Source: Hydrogenimonas sp.
Lineage (GTDB): Bacteria; Campylobacterota; Campylobacteria; Campylobacterales; Hydrogenimonadaceae
Assembly (NCBI GenBank): GCA_003945285.1
Contig: AP019005.1
Span: forward strand, 682,001 to 746,000
Direction of reading: 5' to 3'
Length of the DNA stretch: 64,000 bases
Shown: piece by piece, positions 49,276-58,247 of the stretch
Numbering within the stretch: position 1 is the stretch's first letter
How the letters are laid out: every line of letters starts with the position of its first letter
The notes under the pieces: model-generated
What the model was told of the DNA's origin: nothing
The model's database searches: none
Seen by the model: only the letters and a program-made list of their open reading frames with translations
Made by a program: the position numbers and the translations under genes

Positions 49276-50331
49276 TCATGTCTTCTGCTTTATCAGATTC
49301 TCGATAAACGCTTTTGTCTGGTCGTAACTGTAGAGCTCCCTGAAGCCCTGAATCCGTCCGCCGCTGGCGTTGGGGTGTCCTCCTCCCCCCGCAAGCGCGG
49401 CGGCGATTTCACTCACGTCTACTCTGTTGTTACTTCGTAAACCTATCGACCCGTTTGGAGAAATGTTTAGTATGAAGTCTATATCCGGGTTGGCTACAAG
49501 AAAGGCGTTTCCAATTACGGAGATGTTGGGAAGTGCATAGGTAAGTACGCCGGTTTTGTCCCTGTAGTAGATCTTTAGCTCCTCTTTTCTGGCCGTCAGG
49601 AGGTCGGTGAGGTAGTCGGCTACAAGATTGTCCAGGGTGTCGTCGTCACGCCCCTTCGAAAAAAACGCTTTTTTTATCGCGTGCATCTCGTTGTCGAGCC
49701 TTATGTGGGCGTTGCGCTCACCTATGATTTTGTCCGCAGATTCGATAAGGTGGAATTTATGTGCCCTGTCATGTTCGTCGAAGAGTGCTCTTCCCACCTC
49801 CCTCGAGGAGGCTACGGCACCCATGAGTACCTTGCCGAACTCGAATCCCTCCTCCTCTTTGAGCCATATATCGATGGCGTTGATCGCGTCGACAATCTCT
49901 TCATACCGCCTTATCTCTTCGCAGCCGAATCTCTCTATGAGCCAGTCGTATGTTATCTTGGTGGCGCTTCTGGACGTGTCGAGAAGGTACCAGTCGTACT
50001 TTTCGGCCGAATCGCTTCCGCTGGCATGGTGGTCTAGTAGTTGAAGATCGATTTTGACCCCCTTTTTGAAGCCCTGAAGTTTCTCTATCTGCTTCTCGAT
50101 GAAGTCGCACTGCGTCAAAGAGAGGTTGAGGTCGGTGATCAGCAGCAGTATATCCTGTGCCGGATCGAGCAGCATCTGGTCGAAAAAGATATTGAGACGT
50201 CCGTTTATCTCGTCGCCGTAGTTGCTGTTTTGAAACTTTATGTTTTCAAAACAGTGCGATGTAAGGAACTGACAGGCGTAGCCGTCGAGATCGGTGTGTG
50301 AAAGATGGTATACGCTTTCCGGTTTTTTCAA
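49276..50331 (-). CDS. DHH/DHHA1 family phosphoesterase
   Basis: This 351-residue protein has a DHH domain (HLSHTDLDGYACQ, LLITDLNLS, LLDHHASG) and a C-terminal DHHA1 domain (AAALAGGGGHPNASGGRI). Members hydrolyse nanoRNA, pAp or cyclic dinucleotides, and a c-di-GMP/pGpG link is possible given the many GGDEF genes here. H. pylori has a homologue in the flhA neighbourhood. The flhA spacer upstream holds a repeat element. Confidence 0.87.
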   Translation of the reverse strand: MKKPESVYHLSHTDLDGYACQFLTSHCFENIKFQNSNYGDEINGRLNIFFDQMLLDPAQDILLLITDLNLSLTQCDFIEKQIEKLQGFKKGVKIDLQLLDHHASGSDSAEKYDWYLLDTSRSATKITYDWLIERFGCEEIRRYEEIVDAINAIDIWLKEEEGFEFGKVLMGAVASSREVGRALFDEHDRAHKFHLIESADKIIGERNAHIRLDNEMHAIKKAFFSKGRDDDTLDNLVADYLTDLLTARKEELKIYYRDKTGVLTYALPNISVIGNAFLVANPDIDFILNISPNGSIGLRSNNRVDVSEIAAALAGGGGHPNASGGRIQGFRELYSYDQTKAFIENLIKQKT

Positions 50332-50346
50332 AACAGATCCTTTGGA

Positions 50347-50475
50347 GAATTAAAAATTAAAAATTAAAAATTAAGAATTTGAGAGTACCACTATGCAAAA
50401 TCTGTGCGTCAAGCGGGATCTGCCCTTTGAAACGCCGCAAAAAAACCAAAATTTTTAATTTTTAATTTTTAATTC
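50347..50475. repeat. AT-rich inverted repeat enclosing a decayed element
   Basis: The arms are perfect 26-bp inverted repeats, each made of (AAAAATT)-type 7-mer units repeated about three times (50347-50372 and 50450-50475). Between them are 77 bases containing ATGCAAAATCTG and AAGCGGGATCTGCCC, which resemble the ends and interior of element II. The structure fills the flhA-DHH gap. Confidence 0.8.
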
Positions 50476-50480
50476 TTAAT

Positions 50481-52634
50481 TCAAACATCAATCTCCACGC
50501 TGCCCAGTACTTCGAACTTCGCGTCCGGATCAATCTCCGCATGGCTCAAGACTATAACGTCGAGCCTGAAACGTTCGAAAATTTCCGCGAGCGGCTTTCT
50601 GAGCATCGGGTCGACGATGAGAATGACCGGGGCGACCCCTTTTTGCAGTACCTTCTGCGCCTCTTCGCTTATTCTCTCTACAATCTCGTTTATCTGCCCC
50701 ACATTCAGCAGGAGCTGCCGCCCCGATTCGTTCTCCTGTAGGTGATCGAGCAGTCTCTGTTCTGTCTGTGCGTTGAGGGTGAGGAGTTTTATTCTCCCCT
50801 CCTGGTCTTTGTAGAGGCCCGTTATCACTCTCGAGAGCCGTGCACGAACCTGCTCAACTATGAGGTCTACACTCTTTGTATATTCGGCCACGTCGGCTAC
50901 CGTTTCGAGTATCGTCAGCATGTCCCTGATCGGCACACGTTCATGCAGCAGCTGTTTCAATACGCGCTGGATCAGTCCGAGAGAGGCTACCTTCAGGGCA
51001 TCTTCGACAACTACCGGGTAATCCTTTTTCACTTTGTCAAGAAGCGCCTGCACCTCCTGCCTTGTGAGCAGATCTTCGGCATGCTTTTTGACCAGTTCGC
51101 TCATATGGGTCGAGATGACCGTAGCGGGGTCGATAACCGTATACCCTTTTATGATGGCATCCTCTTTCTTGTCGGCGTCTATCCATATCGCATCCAGTCC
51201 GAAGGCGGGCTCTTTTGTATGGATACCTTCTATCTCTTCGGTCGCCATACCGCTGTTCATTGCCAGAAACTTGTCGGCGTAGACCTCGCCGCTGCCGATC
51301 TCCACACCTTTTAGAAGTATCTGGTACCTGTTGGGAGGCAGTTGGAGGTTGTCCCGTATGCGCACCTGGGGCATAAGAAAACCGTAGTCCTGGGCAATTT
51401 TGCGGCGCATACTCCTGATCCGCTCCAGAATGTCTCCGCCCCTGCTGGTGTCGGCAAGCTTTATGAGCTGGTAGCCCAAATCGAGCTCGAGCATCTCAAC
51501 CTTCAGAATATCCTCCAGCGCAGCCTCTTCCTCCTCTTTCGTCGGGATCTTTCTGACAGGCGTCTCCTCCTCTTCCTTGACGGGAGAGGGCCCGCCGGTG
51601 GAGGATATGAGCTGCGCATCTTCACCCTGCCTTCTTATGATGAAACCCAAGCCGATGAAGAGGAGCCCAACGAACATGAGCGGAAGAGTGGGAAGGCCGG
51701 GAACGAGTGCGAAGAGGAAGAGAATGAAACCTACGATAAAGAGGGTTTTGTACTCTTTTATGAGCTGGTTTATCGCCCCCTCGGCGAAATTCTTCTCCTC
51801 ATCTTTACTCGCTCGGGTAATTATGATACCTGTAGCCGTCGAGACTATGAGTGCCGGAATCTGTGAGACAAGACCGTCGCCGATGGTAAGGAGGGTGAAG
51901 ACACGTGCGGAGTCGGCAAGGCTCATGTCGTACTGGAACATACCTATGAGAAAACCGCCTATGATATTGATGATGGTGATGATGATACCCGCTATGGCAT
52001 CACCCTTGACGAATTTGCTCGATCCGTCCATAGCCCCGTAGAAACTGGCCTCCTGCAGAATTTCCGCACGCCTCTTTTTGGCTTCGTTCTCATCTATGAG
52101 ACCGGCATTAAGGTCGGCGTCTATCGCCATCTGTTTTCCCGGCATCGCATCGAGTGTAAACCTTGCCGCCACTTCGGCGACCCTGGTGGCACCCTTGGTT
52201 ACGACGATGAAGTTTATGATTACGATGATGGTGAAGACGATGATACCTATGACGTAGTTGCCGCCCACGACAAAATCCCCGAAGCTGGTGATGATGTCGC
52301 TGACCGCTTCGGGCCCCTCGTGCCCTTTGCTGAGAATCATCCTGGTCGTCGCGATGTTCAGCGAGAGCCTGTAGAGGGTGATGAGCAGGATCATAGTCGG
52401 AAAGGTGGTAAAGTCGGTAGGCTTTTCGATGAAAACCGATATCAGAATCATCAGGACGGAAATGGCGATGGATACTGTAAGAAAAAAGTCCAGAACTGCA
52501 CTGGGAAGAGGGACGATGATAATCGCCATTATAGCGATTATCATCGCTACTATCGTCAGGTCTTTGGCACTTGCGATGGTCTCCAGAAAGGGGATTGCGC
52601 GCTTAAGAAGTTTCGAGCGTGTCGCTTTTGCCAA
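50481..52634 (-). CDS. flhA: Flagellar export gate protein FlhA
   Basis: This 717-residue protein is the main gate of the flagellar type III secretion system. It has eight N-terminal membrane segments (about 25-330) with the FHIPEP-type loop ([20 protein letters not shown]), then the large cytosolic ring domain docking export substrates. Full length is intact. An Rrf2 regulator gene lies 10 bases upstream, and H. pylori and C. jejuni share flhA near rpsO. Confidence 0.96.
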   Translation of the reverse strand: MAKATRSKLLKRAIPFLETIASAKDLTIVAMIIAIMAIIIVPLPSAVLDFFLTVSIAISVLMILISVFIEKPTDFTTFPTMILLITLYRLSLNIATTRMILSKGHEGPEAVSDIITSFGDFVVGGNYVIGIIVFTIIVIINFIVVTKGATRVAEVAARFTLDAMPGKQMAIDADLNAGLIDENEAKKRRAEILQEASFYGAMDGSSKFVKGDAIAGIIITIINIIGGFLIGMFQYDMSLADSARVFTLLTIGDGLVSQIPALIVSTATGIIITRASKDEEKNFAEGAINQLIKEYKTLFIVGFILFLFALVPGLPTLPLMFVGLLFIGLGFIIRRQGEDAQLISSTGGPSPVKEEEETPVRKIPTKEEEEAALEDILKVEMLELDLGYQLIKLADTSRGGDILERIRSMRRKIAQDYGFLMPQVRIRDNLQLPPNRYQILLKGVEIGSGEVYADKFLAMNSGMATEEIEGIHTKEPAFGLDAIWIDADKKEDAIIKGYTVIDPATVISTHMSELVKKHAEDLLTRQEVQALLDKVKKDYPVVVEDALKVASLGLIQRVLKQLLHERVPIRDMLTILETVADVAEYTKSVDLIVEQVRARLSRVITGLYKDQEGRIKLLTLNAQTEQRLLDHLQENESGRQLLLNVGQINEIVERISEEAQKVLQKGVAPVILIVDPMLRKPLAEIFERFRLDVIVLSHAEIDPDAKFEVLGSVEIDV

Positions 52635-52644
52635 AGAAGCAGCC

Positions 52645-53049
52645 TTACTTTTCGAGAATATCTTTGAGTGTCAGGTTCTCCAGAAAGCCGTCGATCTTGT
52701 TCTGCAGACGGTTCAGAAAGGGCCAGATTATGCACTGCATACCGCGGTCGCTCGGACAGCTGGCTTGCGAGGGGGAGCACTCGAAAACTGCGGGAGACTT
52801 TCCTTCGGCGGCATTGATCACCTCCATAATGGAGATTTCGGAAAACCTCTTTTTAAGTGCGAAACCGCCCTTGGCTCCCTTGTAGGAGGTGAGAATTCCG
52901 TTTTTTGCCAGGCTCTGCAGGATTTTCGCTAGAAAGCTTTTTGAAATTCCAAGCTGTTTTGATAGAGTGTCGACATCTTTCGGTTCGCCGCTCTCCCCGA
53001 TCAATGCCAATGAAAGGAGCGCATATTCGCTCGCCCTGGTTAGTAACAT
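52645..53049 (-). CDS. Rrf2 family regulator with putative Fe-S cluster
   Basis: This 134-residue winged-helix protein begins [18 protein letters not shown], with a wing at [10 protein letters not shown]. Cysteines at 91, 98 and 106 (CSPSQASC and GMQC) match the spacing of the iron-sulfur ligands in IscR/RsrR-type proteins. It could sense oxygen, iron or redox. It precedes flhA on the same strand, so it may link this input to motility. C. jejuni also has an Rrf2 gene here. Confidence 0.87.
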   Translation of the reverse strand: MLLTRASEYALLSLALIGESGEPKDVDTLSKQLGISKSFLAKILQSLAKNGILTSYKGAKGGFALKKRFSEISIMEVINAAEGKSPAVFECSPSQASCPSDRGMQCIIWPFLNRLQNKIDGFLENLTLKDILEK

Positions 53050-53225
53050 ATAAACTCCCCTGTCGAAATGTTGAACCTATTCTATTCTATTTTATGTAAA
53101 TTTTTGCTTTTCTGCATAGGTTGCACACTTTGCTGAAGCCGATTCTGCCAATTTCGAAAGTGTATGAGAGCAGTGACCGTGGGGAGTTCTTCCATCTGTT
53201 TCAAGATTCTGGGTTTTGAGCTCTG

Positions 53226-53254
53226 TTGCGTATCGGAGCCGATTTATGTATAAT
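53226..53254 (+). promoter_or_regulatory. rpsO promoter
   Basis: TTGCGT and an extended TGTATAAT box (TATAAT at 53249-53254) are separated by 17 bases and lie about 50 bases before the rpsO ATG. It is divergent from the Rrf2-flhA unit. Confidence 0.6.
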
Positions 53255-53307
53255 TTCAGACTCTTGTGCCCCGGCATAGGAAAATTCAACCAATCAGGAG
53301 GTCAGAA

Positions 53308-53580
53308 ATGGCTTTGGATTCGGCTAAAAAGCTTGAAATCATTAAACAGTTCGGACGAGGTGAGGGCGATACGGGCTCTCCGGAAGTACAGGTAGCTCTT
53401 CTTACAGAGCGCATAAAATATCTTACGGAACACCTTAAAGAGAACAAGAAAGACCACTCTTCAAGACTGGGGCTTCTTAAACTTGTAGGGCAGCGAAAGC
53501 GTCTGCTTCGTTATCTTAAAAGAAAGAATTACGAAAGCTACACCAAGCTCATCTCCGCTCTGGGTATAAGAGACAAGTAA
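53308..53580 (+). CDS. rpsO: 30S ribosomal protein S15
   Basis: This 90-residue primary 16S rRNA binder has [19 protein letters not shown] and [18 protein letters not shown]. The ATG after AGGAGG is used, 14 codons inside the longest frame. Adjacency to flhA is conserved in the group. A small hairpin (GATGT...ACATC) follows the stop at about 53583-53607. Confidence 0.97.
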   Translation: MALDSAKKLEIIKQFGRGEGDTGSPEVQVALLTERIKYLTEHLKENKKDHSSRLGLLKLVGQRKRLLRYLKRKNYESYTKLISALGIRDK

Positions 53581-54095
53581 CTGATGTGACGCAAAAGGCG
53601 TAACATCATCCGGAAAACCGCGCTTAGCCTGTTTTCGCAGCTTAAAGGAGTGCCGGGACGAGCGGCTTTCGCCGATGCCTGGGCTCCGATCAAGCTTTGC
53701 GTAACGAACGGGAGGTGACCGGCGGAGCATTGGAAATACCCAAAAACGCTGACATACTCGATAGACTGACAGGCAACTATTTTTTTAAAGACTTTTTTCC
53801 GACCGGATTAAGGGTTTGACAAACTTTCTGTAAGATCAGTCCGGAAAAATCATCGACGCTCCCGGCTGTTACTCCCCAACTTCTTCCAGACCGATCAGGC
53901 TGCAGCCATCACAACGATTACCATCTACCCTGTTAATACGTATTTTGGTTTAACCAAAAAGGGAGACCGCTTCTTCATCTCTACAGAACCGATATGAGTC
54001 AATCGCATTACGAAATCTATAGGGTATACAAATGTTTTATGAAGTGACTTATGGGAAGTGGAAGTATCTACCATTATATATAAAGATAAACAAAC
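53581..54095. other. Long spacer with decayed repeat copies
   Basis: This 515-base non-coding stretch has a stem-loop after rpsO (GATGT/ACATC plus ACGC/GCGT). Then TGACGCAAAAG and GCTTTGCGTAACG resemble element II ends, and GACAAACTTTCTGTAAGATCAGT looks like another decayed end (from about 53818). From about 53841 AAAAATCATCGACGC and CATCACAACGATT match parts of the 166-bp element. No ORF is supported, so it appears to be a graveyard of both repeat families. Confidence 0.5.
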
Positions 54096-54125
54096 TTGAC
54101 ATTACTGCACTCAATTAAGTATAAT
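54096..54125 (+). promoter_or_regulatory. Consensus sigma70 promoter of hrcA-grpE-dnaK
   Basis: TTGACA (54096-54101) and TATAAT (54120-54125) are both exact consensus hexamers, separated by 18 bases. They sit about 40 bases before the hrcA start and directly upstream of a CIRCE-like repeat. Confidence 0.8.
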
Positions 54126-54129
54126 CAGT

Positions 54130-54155
54130 TTGGCATTTTAAGAAAGAAGTGCTAA
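54130..54155 (+). promoter_or_regulatory. CIRCE-like HrcA operator
   Basis: TTGGCATTT and AAGTGCTAA are separated by eight bases. This resembles CIRCE (TTAGCACTC-N9-GAGTGCTAA), with the right half better preserved. Its place just after the -10 box fits HrcA repression of its own operon. Confidence 0.65.
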
Positions 54156-54164
54156 AATTGTCTC

Positions 54165-54950
54165 ATGAAAGAGAAATATGAAGCGATTCTGGAGACGGTT
54201 GTCAAAACATTTTTAGAGACACATGAGCCGATAGGCTCCGCTATGCTCAAAGAGAAGCTGCCGTTCGAGATCGCTCCGGCGACGATCCGTTACTACTTCA
54301 ACAAGATGGTCGAGCGCGGAGAGCTTGCGCAGCTGCACAAAAGCAGCGGAAGGATCCCGACGGAGAGTACTATGAAACGCTACTGGCGGAAACATCTCAA
54401 AGAGCTGGAGCTTCTGAGCGACGCTATGAGCGAAGTTGCCAGAATAAGCGAAAAGGAGAACCTTTTCATCCTCTTCAAACCCGTAACCAGCAACCGCCTG
54501 AACAGGATCGAGAGAGTAGGACGCGATTATCTGATACTGGCGTTCGAGCGTGACGAGTATGTCATTCGCTACCAGAGCCAGCTGGAGTCGTTTCTGAACG
54601 ATCTTGTCGGTTATGAGCTCGAAGAGGTCAAAAGAATCGCCAGGGATGTCGGAATAATGTCGCTCTACTACAAGATGCGTGCGAAAAACGATGAGGAGGT
54701 AACCTCCATAAACGAGGAGGCTCTGATAAGTTTCGCAGGCAGAAGCGGCGGCTGGGGAAAACGGAATATCCGTGCTTTCCTGGACGGGGATATCATAGAG
54801 GAGCTGGAGTACGGACTCTACTTCGATCCGCTGCTACCCAAAGGGTTTATGGCTCTTCGTGTCGACTCCGTCGTGGAGCGGAAACCGATGAAGATGCTCT
54901 GCATCGGCGCCATAGACCGCGATTTTACGAAGATTTTCAAGGAGGTTTGA
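54165..54950 (+). CDS. hrcA: Heat-inducible transcription repressor HrcA
   Basis: This 261-residue protein has an N-terminal winged helix (GSAMLKEKLPFEIAPATIRYY and KSSGRIPTE) followed by a GAF-like effector region. It is shorter than Bacillus HrcA, as in Campylobacter and Helicobacter. It represses the chaperone genes through CIRCE with GroEL as a cofactor, and the operator just upstream predicts autoregulation. grpE follows within four bases. Confidence 0.92.
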   Translation: MKEKYEAILETVVKTFLETHEPIGSAMLKEKLPFEIAPATIRYYFNKMVERGELAQLHKSSGRIPTESTMKRYWRKHLKELELLSDAMSEVARISEKENLFILFKPVTSNRLNRIERVGRDYLILAFERDEYVIRYQSQLESFLNDLVGYELEEVKRIARDVGIMSLYYKMRAKNDEEVTSINEEALISFAGRSGGWGKRNIRAFLDGDIIEELEYGLYFDPLLPKGFMALRVDSVVERKPMKMLCIGAIDRDFTKIFKEV

Positions 54951-54953
54951 GAG

Positions 54954-55547
54954 ATGGCTGAAGAGAAGATAGATAGAGAAGATACCGAAAAGGAGGAGAA
55001 GGAGATCTCCGGGAGCGAAGAGCAGAGCCCGGAAAATTCCGCAGAGCCTGAAGAGAGCTCTGAAAATCGCTCGGAAGAGAGGGAGGAGGATGAGCTGAAG
55101 AAGTGTGAAGAGAAGCTCCGTGAATGCGAAGACAGATATCTTCGTATGCATGCGGAGTTCGAAAATATAAAAAAGAGGATGGAGCGTGAGAAAGAGAAGA
55201 GTGTCGCCTATGCGCAGGAGCAGTTCGCCAGAGATCTGCTTCCAGTAATGGATTCGCTCGAACTGGCTCTCGCTTCGATACCCACTGCCGAAGAGGGGGG
55301 TGACGAGCATCTGCAGAAGCTTCGTGAAGGTGTAGAGCTTACACTCGAGCAGTTTACCAAGACCTTCGAGAAGCACCATATAAAAGTGGTAGATATCGAT
55401 CAGGGCTTCAACCCCAATTTCCATGAAGCGGTAATGCAGGTCGAGAGCGAAGAGCATGAAAGCGGTCAGATCGTACAGGTGCTTCAGAAGGGGTATACAT
55501 ATAAAGAGCGGCTGCTCAGACCGGCAATGGTGAGTGTAGCCAAGTAG
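54954..55547 (+). CDS. grpE: Nucleotide exchange factor GrpE
   Basis: This 197-residue DnaK cochaperone releases ADP from DnaK. An acidic N-terminal tail (about 1-40) leads into a coiled-coil helix and the C-terminal beta domain (VDIDQGFNPNFHEAVMQVE, LQKGYTYKERLLRPAMVSVAK). It sits between hrcA and dnaK. Confidence 0.95.
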   Translation: MAEEKIDREDTEKEEKEISGSEEQSPENSAEPEESSENRSEEREEDELKKCEEKLRECEDRYLRMHAEFENIKKRMEREKEKSVAYAQEQFARDLLPVMDSLELALASIPTAEEGGDEHLQKLREGVELTLEQFTKTFEKHHIKVVDIDQGFNPNFHEAVMQVESEEHESGQIVQVLQKGYTYKERLLRPAMVSVAK

Positions 55548-55580
55548 TTTTGCTACCTGGGTAGCAGAAAAGATCGGCAA

Positions 55581-55603
55581 AGTTGAGTATAATTGACTCA
55601 ACT
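55581..55603 (+). promoter_or_regulatory. HAIR-like HspR operator over a dnaK promoter
   Basis: AGTTGAGT-N7-ACTCAACT is a perfect 8-bp inverted repeat that matches the HspR box (CTTGAGT-N7-ACTCAAG) except for its outermost paired base. TATAAT at 55588-55593 lies within it, so binding would block an internal promoter ahead of dnaK. A TGCTACC/GGTAGCA hairpin at 55551-55566 could attenuate read-through from grpE. Confidence 0.65.
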
Positions 55604-55635
55604 AAAAAATATTAAATTTCTGGAAGGAGAAAAAA

Positions 55636-57525
55636 ATGGCAAAAGTTTTGGGTATAGACCTGGGAACCACCAACTCCGCTATGGCGGTTTTCGAGGGCGG
55701 TGAAGGTAAAATAATCGCGAACAAAGAGGGTAAAAATACCACACCGTCGGTGGTGGCGTTTACCGACAAAGGAGAGGTCCTGGTGGGTGACCCTGCCAAA
55801 CGGCAGATGGTAACCAACCCCGAGAGGACCATCTACTCGGTCAAGCGTATCATGGGCCTCATGTGTAACGAAGAGAAGGCCGCGGAGGCGAAAAAACGTC
55901 TTCCCTACCATGTAGTGGACAAAAACGGCGCATGTGCCGTAGAGGTCGACGGAAAGACCTATACGCCGCAGGAGATCTCCGCCAAGATTCTCATGAAGAT
56001 GAAAGAGGATGCGGAGGCCTATCTGGGTGAAGAGGTTACGGAAGCGGTAATCACCGTACCGGCATACTTCAACGACTCGCAGCGTAAAGCGACCAAAGAG
56101 GCGGGAACGATAGCCGGACTGAATGTACTTAGAATCATCAACGAACCGACCGCTGCTGCACTGGCGTACGGTCTCGACAAAAAAGAGGCCGAGAAGATCT
56201 GTGTCTACGACCTCGGAGGAGGAACTTTCGACGTTACGATCCTTGAGACAGGAGACAATGTCGTAGAGGTCCTTGCAACGGGCGGTGATGCTTTCCTCGG
56301 CGGTGACGACTTCGACAACAGGCTTATAGACTACGTTTCGGAAGAGTTCAAGAAAGAGAACGGTATAGACCTGAAAGCAGATGTGATGGCGCTGCAGCGT
56401 CTCAAAGAGGCTGCCGAAAACGCCAAAAAAGAGCTCTCTACCGCGCAGGAGACAGAGATTAACCTGCCGTTCATCACCGCTGACGCAAGCGGGCCGAAGC
56501 ACCTTGTGATGAAGATTACACGTGCGAAGTTCGAGAGTCTCATAGCCGACCTTGTAGAGTCTACTATTACAAAGATAGAGGAGGTTCTCAAAGACTCCGG
56601 CCTGAGCAAAGGCGAGATAAAAGAGGTTGTGATGGTCGGCGGATCTACACGTATTCCTCTTGTCCAGGAGAAGGTGAAGAACTTCTTCGGCAAAGAGCTG
56701 AACAAGTCGGTCAACCCGGATGAGGTTGTCGCGATCGGTGCGGCTATCCAGGGCGGAATCCTTAAAGGGGATGTAAAAGATGTACTGCTTCTGGACGTTA
56801 CACCTCTGAGCCTCGGTATCGAGACACTGGGTGGCGTGACAACGAAGATCATAGAGAAGGGTACGACGATTCCTGTGAAGAAGTCGCAGGTCTTCTCAAC
56901 GGCCGAAGACAACCAGCCTGCAGTTACGATTCATGTAGTGCAGGGTGAGCGTGAAATGGCGAAAGACAACAAGTCGCTCGGACAGTTCGAGCTGACCGGA
57001 ATTCCGCCGGCGCCGCGCGGTGTGCCTCAGATCGAGGTTACATTCGACATCGACGCAAACGGTATCTTGACCGTAAGTGCGAAGGACAAAGCAACAGGCA
57101 AGTCTCAGGAGATCAAGATCACCGGATCTTCAGGTCTCAGCGAAGAGGAGATCGAGAGAATGGTCCGGGATGCCGAAGCGCATAAAGAGGAGGACCGCAA
57201 GCGCAAAGAGCTGATAGAGACCAAAAACCAGGCGGACGCTCTTGTCTACCAGACAGAGAAGAGCCTCGGCGAAGTGGGCGATAACCTGGAAGCTTCCGAA
57301 AAAGAGAAGGTTCAGGCTGCTCTTGATGCGCTCAAAGAGACACTTAAAAACGAAGATGCAACAAAAGAGCAGATCGAAGAGAAGGTCAAGGCGCTGACCG
57401 AAGTGAGCCACAAGCTCGCCGAAGCTATGTACAAAAAAGAGCAGGGCGGAGCTGAAGGTCAACAGCAGAGCGGCGCCAAAAAAGGCGGCGGAGACGATGA
57501 TGTCATAGACGCCGAGGTGGAGTAA
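55636..57525 (+). CDS. dnaK: Molecular chaperone DnaK (Hsp70)
   Basis: This 629-residue chaperone has an N-terminal ATPase domain ([42 protein letters not shown]), the substrate-binding domain (from about 390), and a helical lid ending in a Gly/Gln-rich tail with [10 protein letters not shown]. Complete length. It is transcribed from the hrcA promoter and probably also from its own HAIR-controlled promoter. Confidence 0.98.
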   Translation: MAKVLGIDLGTTNSAMAVFEGGEGKIIANKEGKNTTPSVVAFTDKGEVLVGDPAKRQMVTNPERTIYSVKRIMGLMCNEEKAAEAKKRLPYHVVDKNGACAVEVDGKTYTPQEISAKILMKMKEDAEAYLGEEVTEAVITVPAYFNDSQRKATKEAGTIAGLNVLRIINEPTAAALAYGLDKKEAEKICVYDLGGGTFDVTILETGDNVVEVLATGGDAFLGGDDFDNRLIDYVSEEFKKENGIDLKADVMALQRLKEAAENAKKELSTAQETEINLPFITADASGPKHLVMKITRAKFESLIADLVESTITKIEEVLKDSGLSKGEIKEVVMVGGSTRIPLVQEKVKNFFGKELNKSVNPDEVVAIGAAIQGGILKGDVKDVLLLDVTPLSLGIETLGGVTTKIIEKGTTIPVKKSQVFSTAEDNQPAVTIHVVQGEREMAKDNKSLGQFELTGIPPAPRGVPQIEVTFDIDANGILTVSAKDKATGKSQEIKITGSSGLSEEEIERMVRDAEAHKEEDRKRKELIETKNQADALVYQTEKSLGEVGDNLEASEKEKVQAALDALKETLKNEDATKEQIEEKVKALTEVSHKLAEAMYKKEQGGAEGQQQSGAKKGGGDDDVIDAEVE

Positions 57526-57532
57526 TCTGAAG

Positions 57533-57560
57533 ATGCCCGGGAGAGTTCATCCCCGGGCAT
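57533..57560 (+). terminator. Stem-loop after dnaK
   Basis: A perfect 9-bp stem (ATGCCCGGG/CCCGGGCAT) with a 10-base loop follows the stop codon by seven bases. No strong U-tract follows, but this is the likely end of the heat-shock operon. Confidence 0.65.
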
Positions 57561-57576
57561 ACTCCGGCAGGTTTGT

Positions 57577-58071
57577 ATGCAAAAAACACTACATCCCTTT
57601 CCCCCGATAATAGACAGCAGTTCAAAAGTTCTGATTCTGGGATCCTTCCCAAGCATAAAATCTTTCGAAGAGAGCTTCTACTACGCACATCCGAGAAACC
57701 AGTTCTGGCCCATTCTTTCCGCACTTTTCGATATGCCTGCCAAGAGCCGGGAAGAGAGGCTGAAACTTTTGGGGAGTGCGAAAATCGCCCTGTGGGATGT
57801 CGTTGCAGGGTGTGAACGGACCGACTCTTCGGATGCCGGTCTGCGCTCGTGTGAACCGAATGATATACCGGCTCTGCTTGAAAGGTACCCGAATATAGAG
57901 GCTATCCTCTTTACCGGAAGAAAAGCGGAGTCGCTTTTTAAAAAGCATTTCGGAAAAGATACCGATCTTCCCCTCTCGCTTCTGCCTTCGCCATCCCCGG
58001 CATATGCCGCCATGAGTTTCGATGAGAAGCTGCGGATATGGCGTGAAACTCTTTACAAACTGCTTTTTTGA
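57577..58071 (+). CDS. DNA-deoxyinosine glycosylase (UDG superfamily)
   Basis: This 164-residue protein opens HPFPPIIDSSSKVLILGSFPS and has HPRNQFWPIL and IALWDVVAGC, the pattern of the small Mug-like glycosylases annotated as deoxyinosine glycosylases. They remove deaminated bases in base-excision repair. It starts at the ATG shortly after the dnaK terminator, so it likely has its own promoter or is read through. Confidence 0.85.
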   Translation: MQKTLHPFPPIIDSSSKVLILGSFPSIKSFEESFYYAHPRNQFWPILSALFDMPAKSREERLKLLGSAKIALWDVVAGCERTDSSDAGLRSCEPNDIPALLERYPNIEAILFTGRKAESLFKKHFGKDTDLPLSLLPSPSPAYAAMSFDEKLRIWRETLYKLLF

Positions 58072-58247
58072 TACTGCAGATATCTGAGAAAAGTGTCAAA
58101 AATCCCTAATTTTCGATTTAATGTAGTACTGTCCGCCTTTTTGATAGTTGTATTCTTGCTGCGGTTAAGATCTGACCATATGTGGTTTCAGTGCGGGGGA
58201 CCCGGTATCTTGTAATGCTTTCAGCCTGTTTATGGTAGAATTTGTGC

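Noticed and set aside
50347-50475. CRISPR array from the AT-rich tandem units
   Set aside because: The units are contiguous 7-mers without spacers, and no cas gene is nearby.
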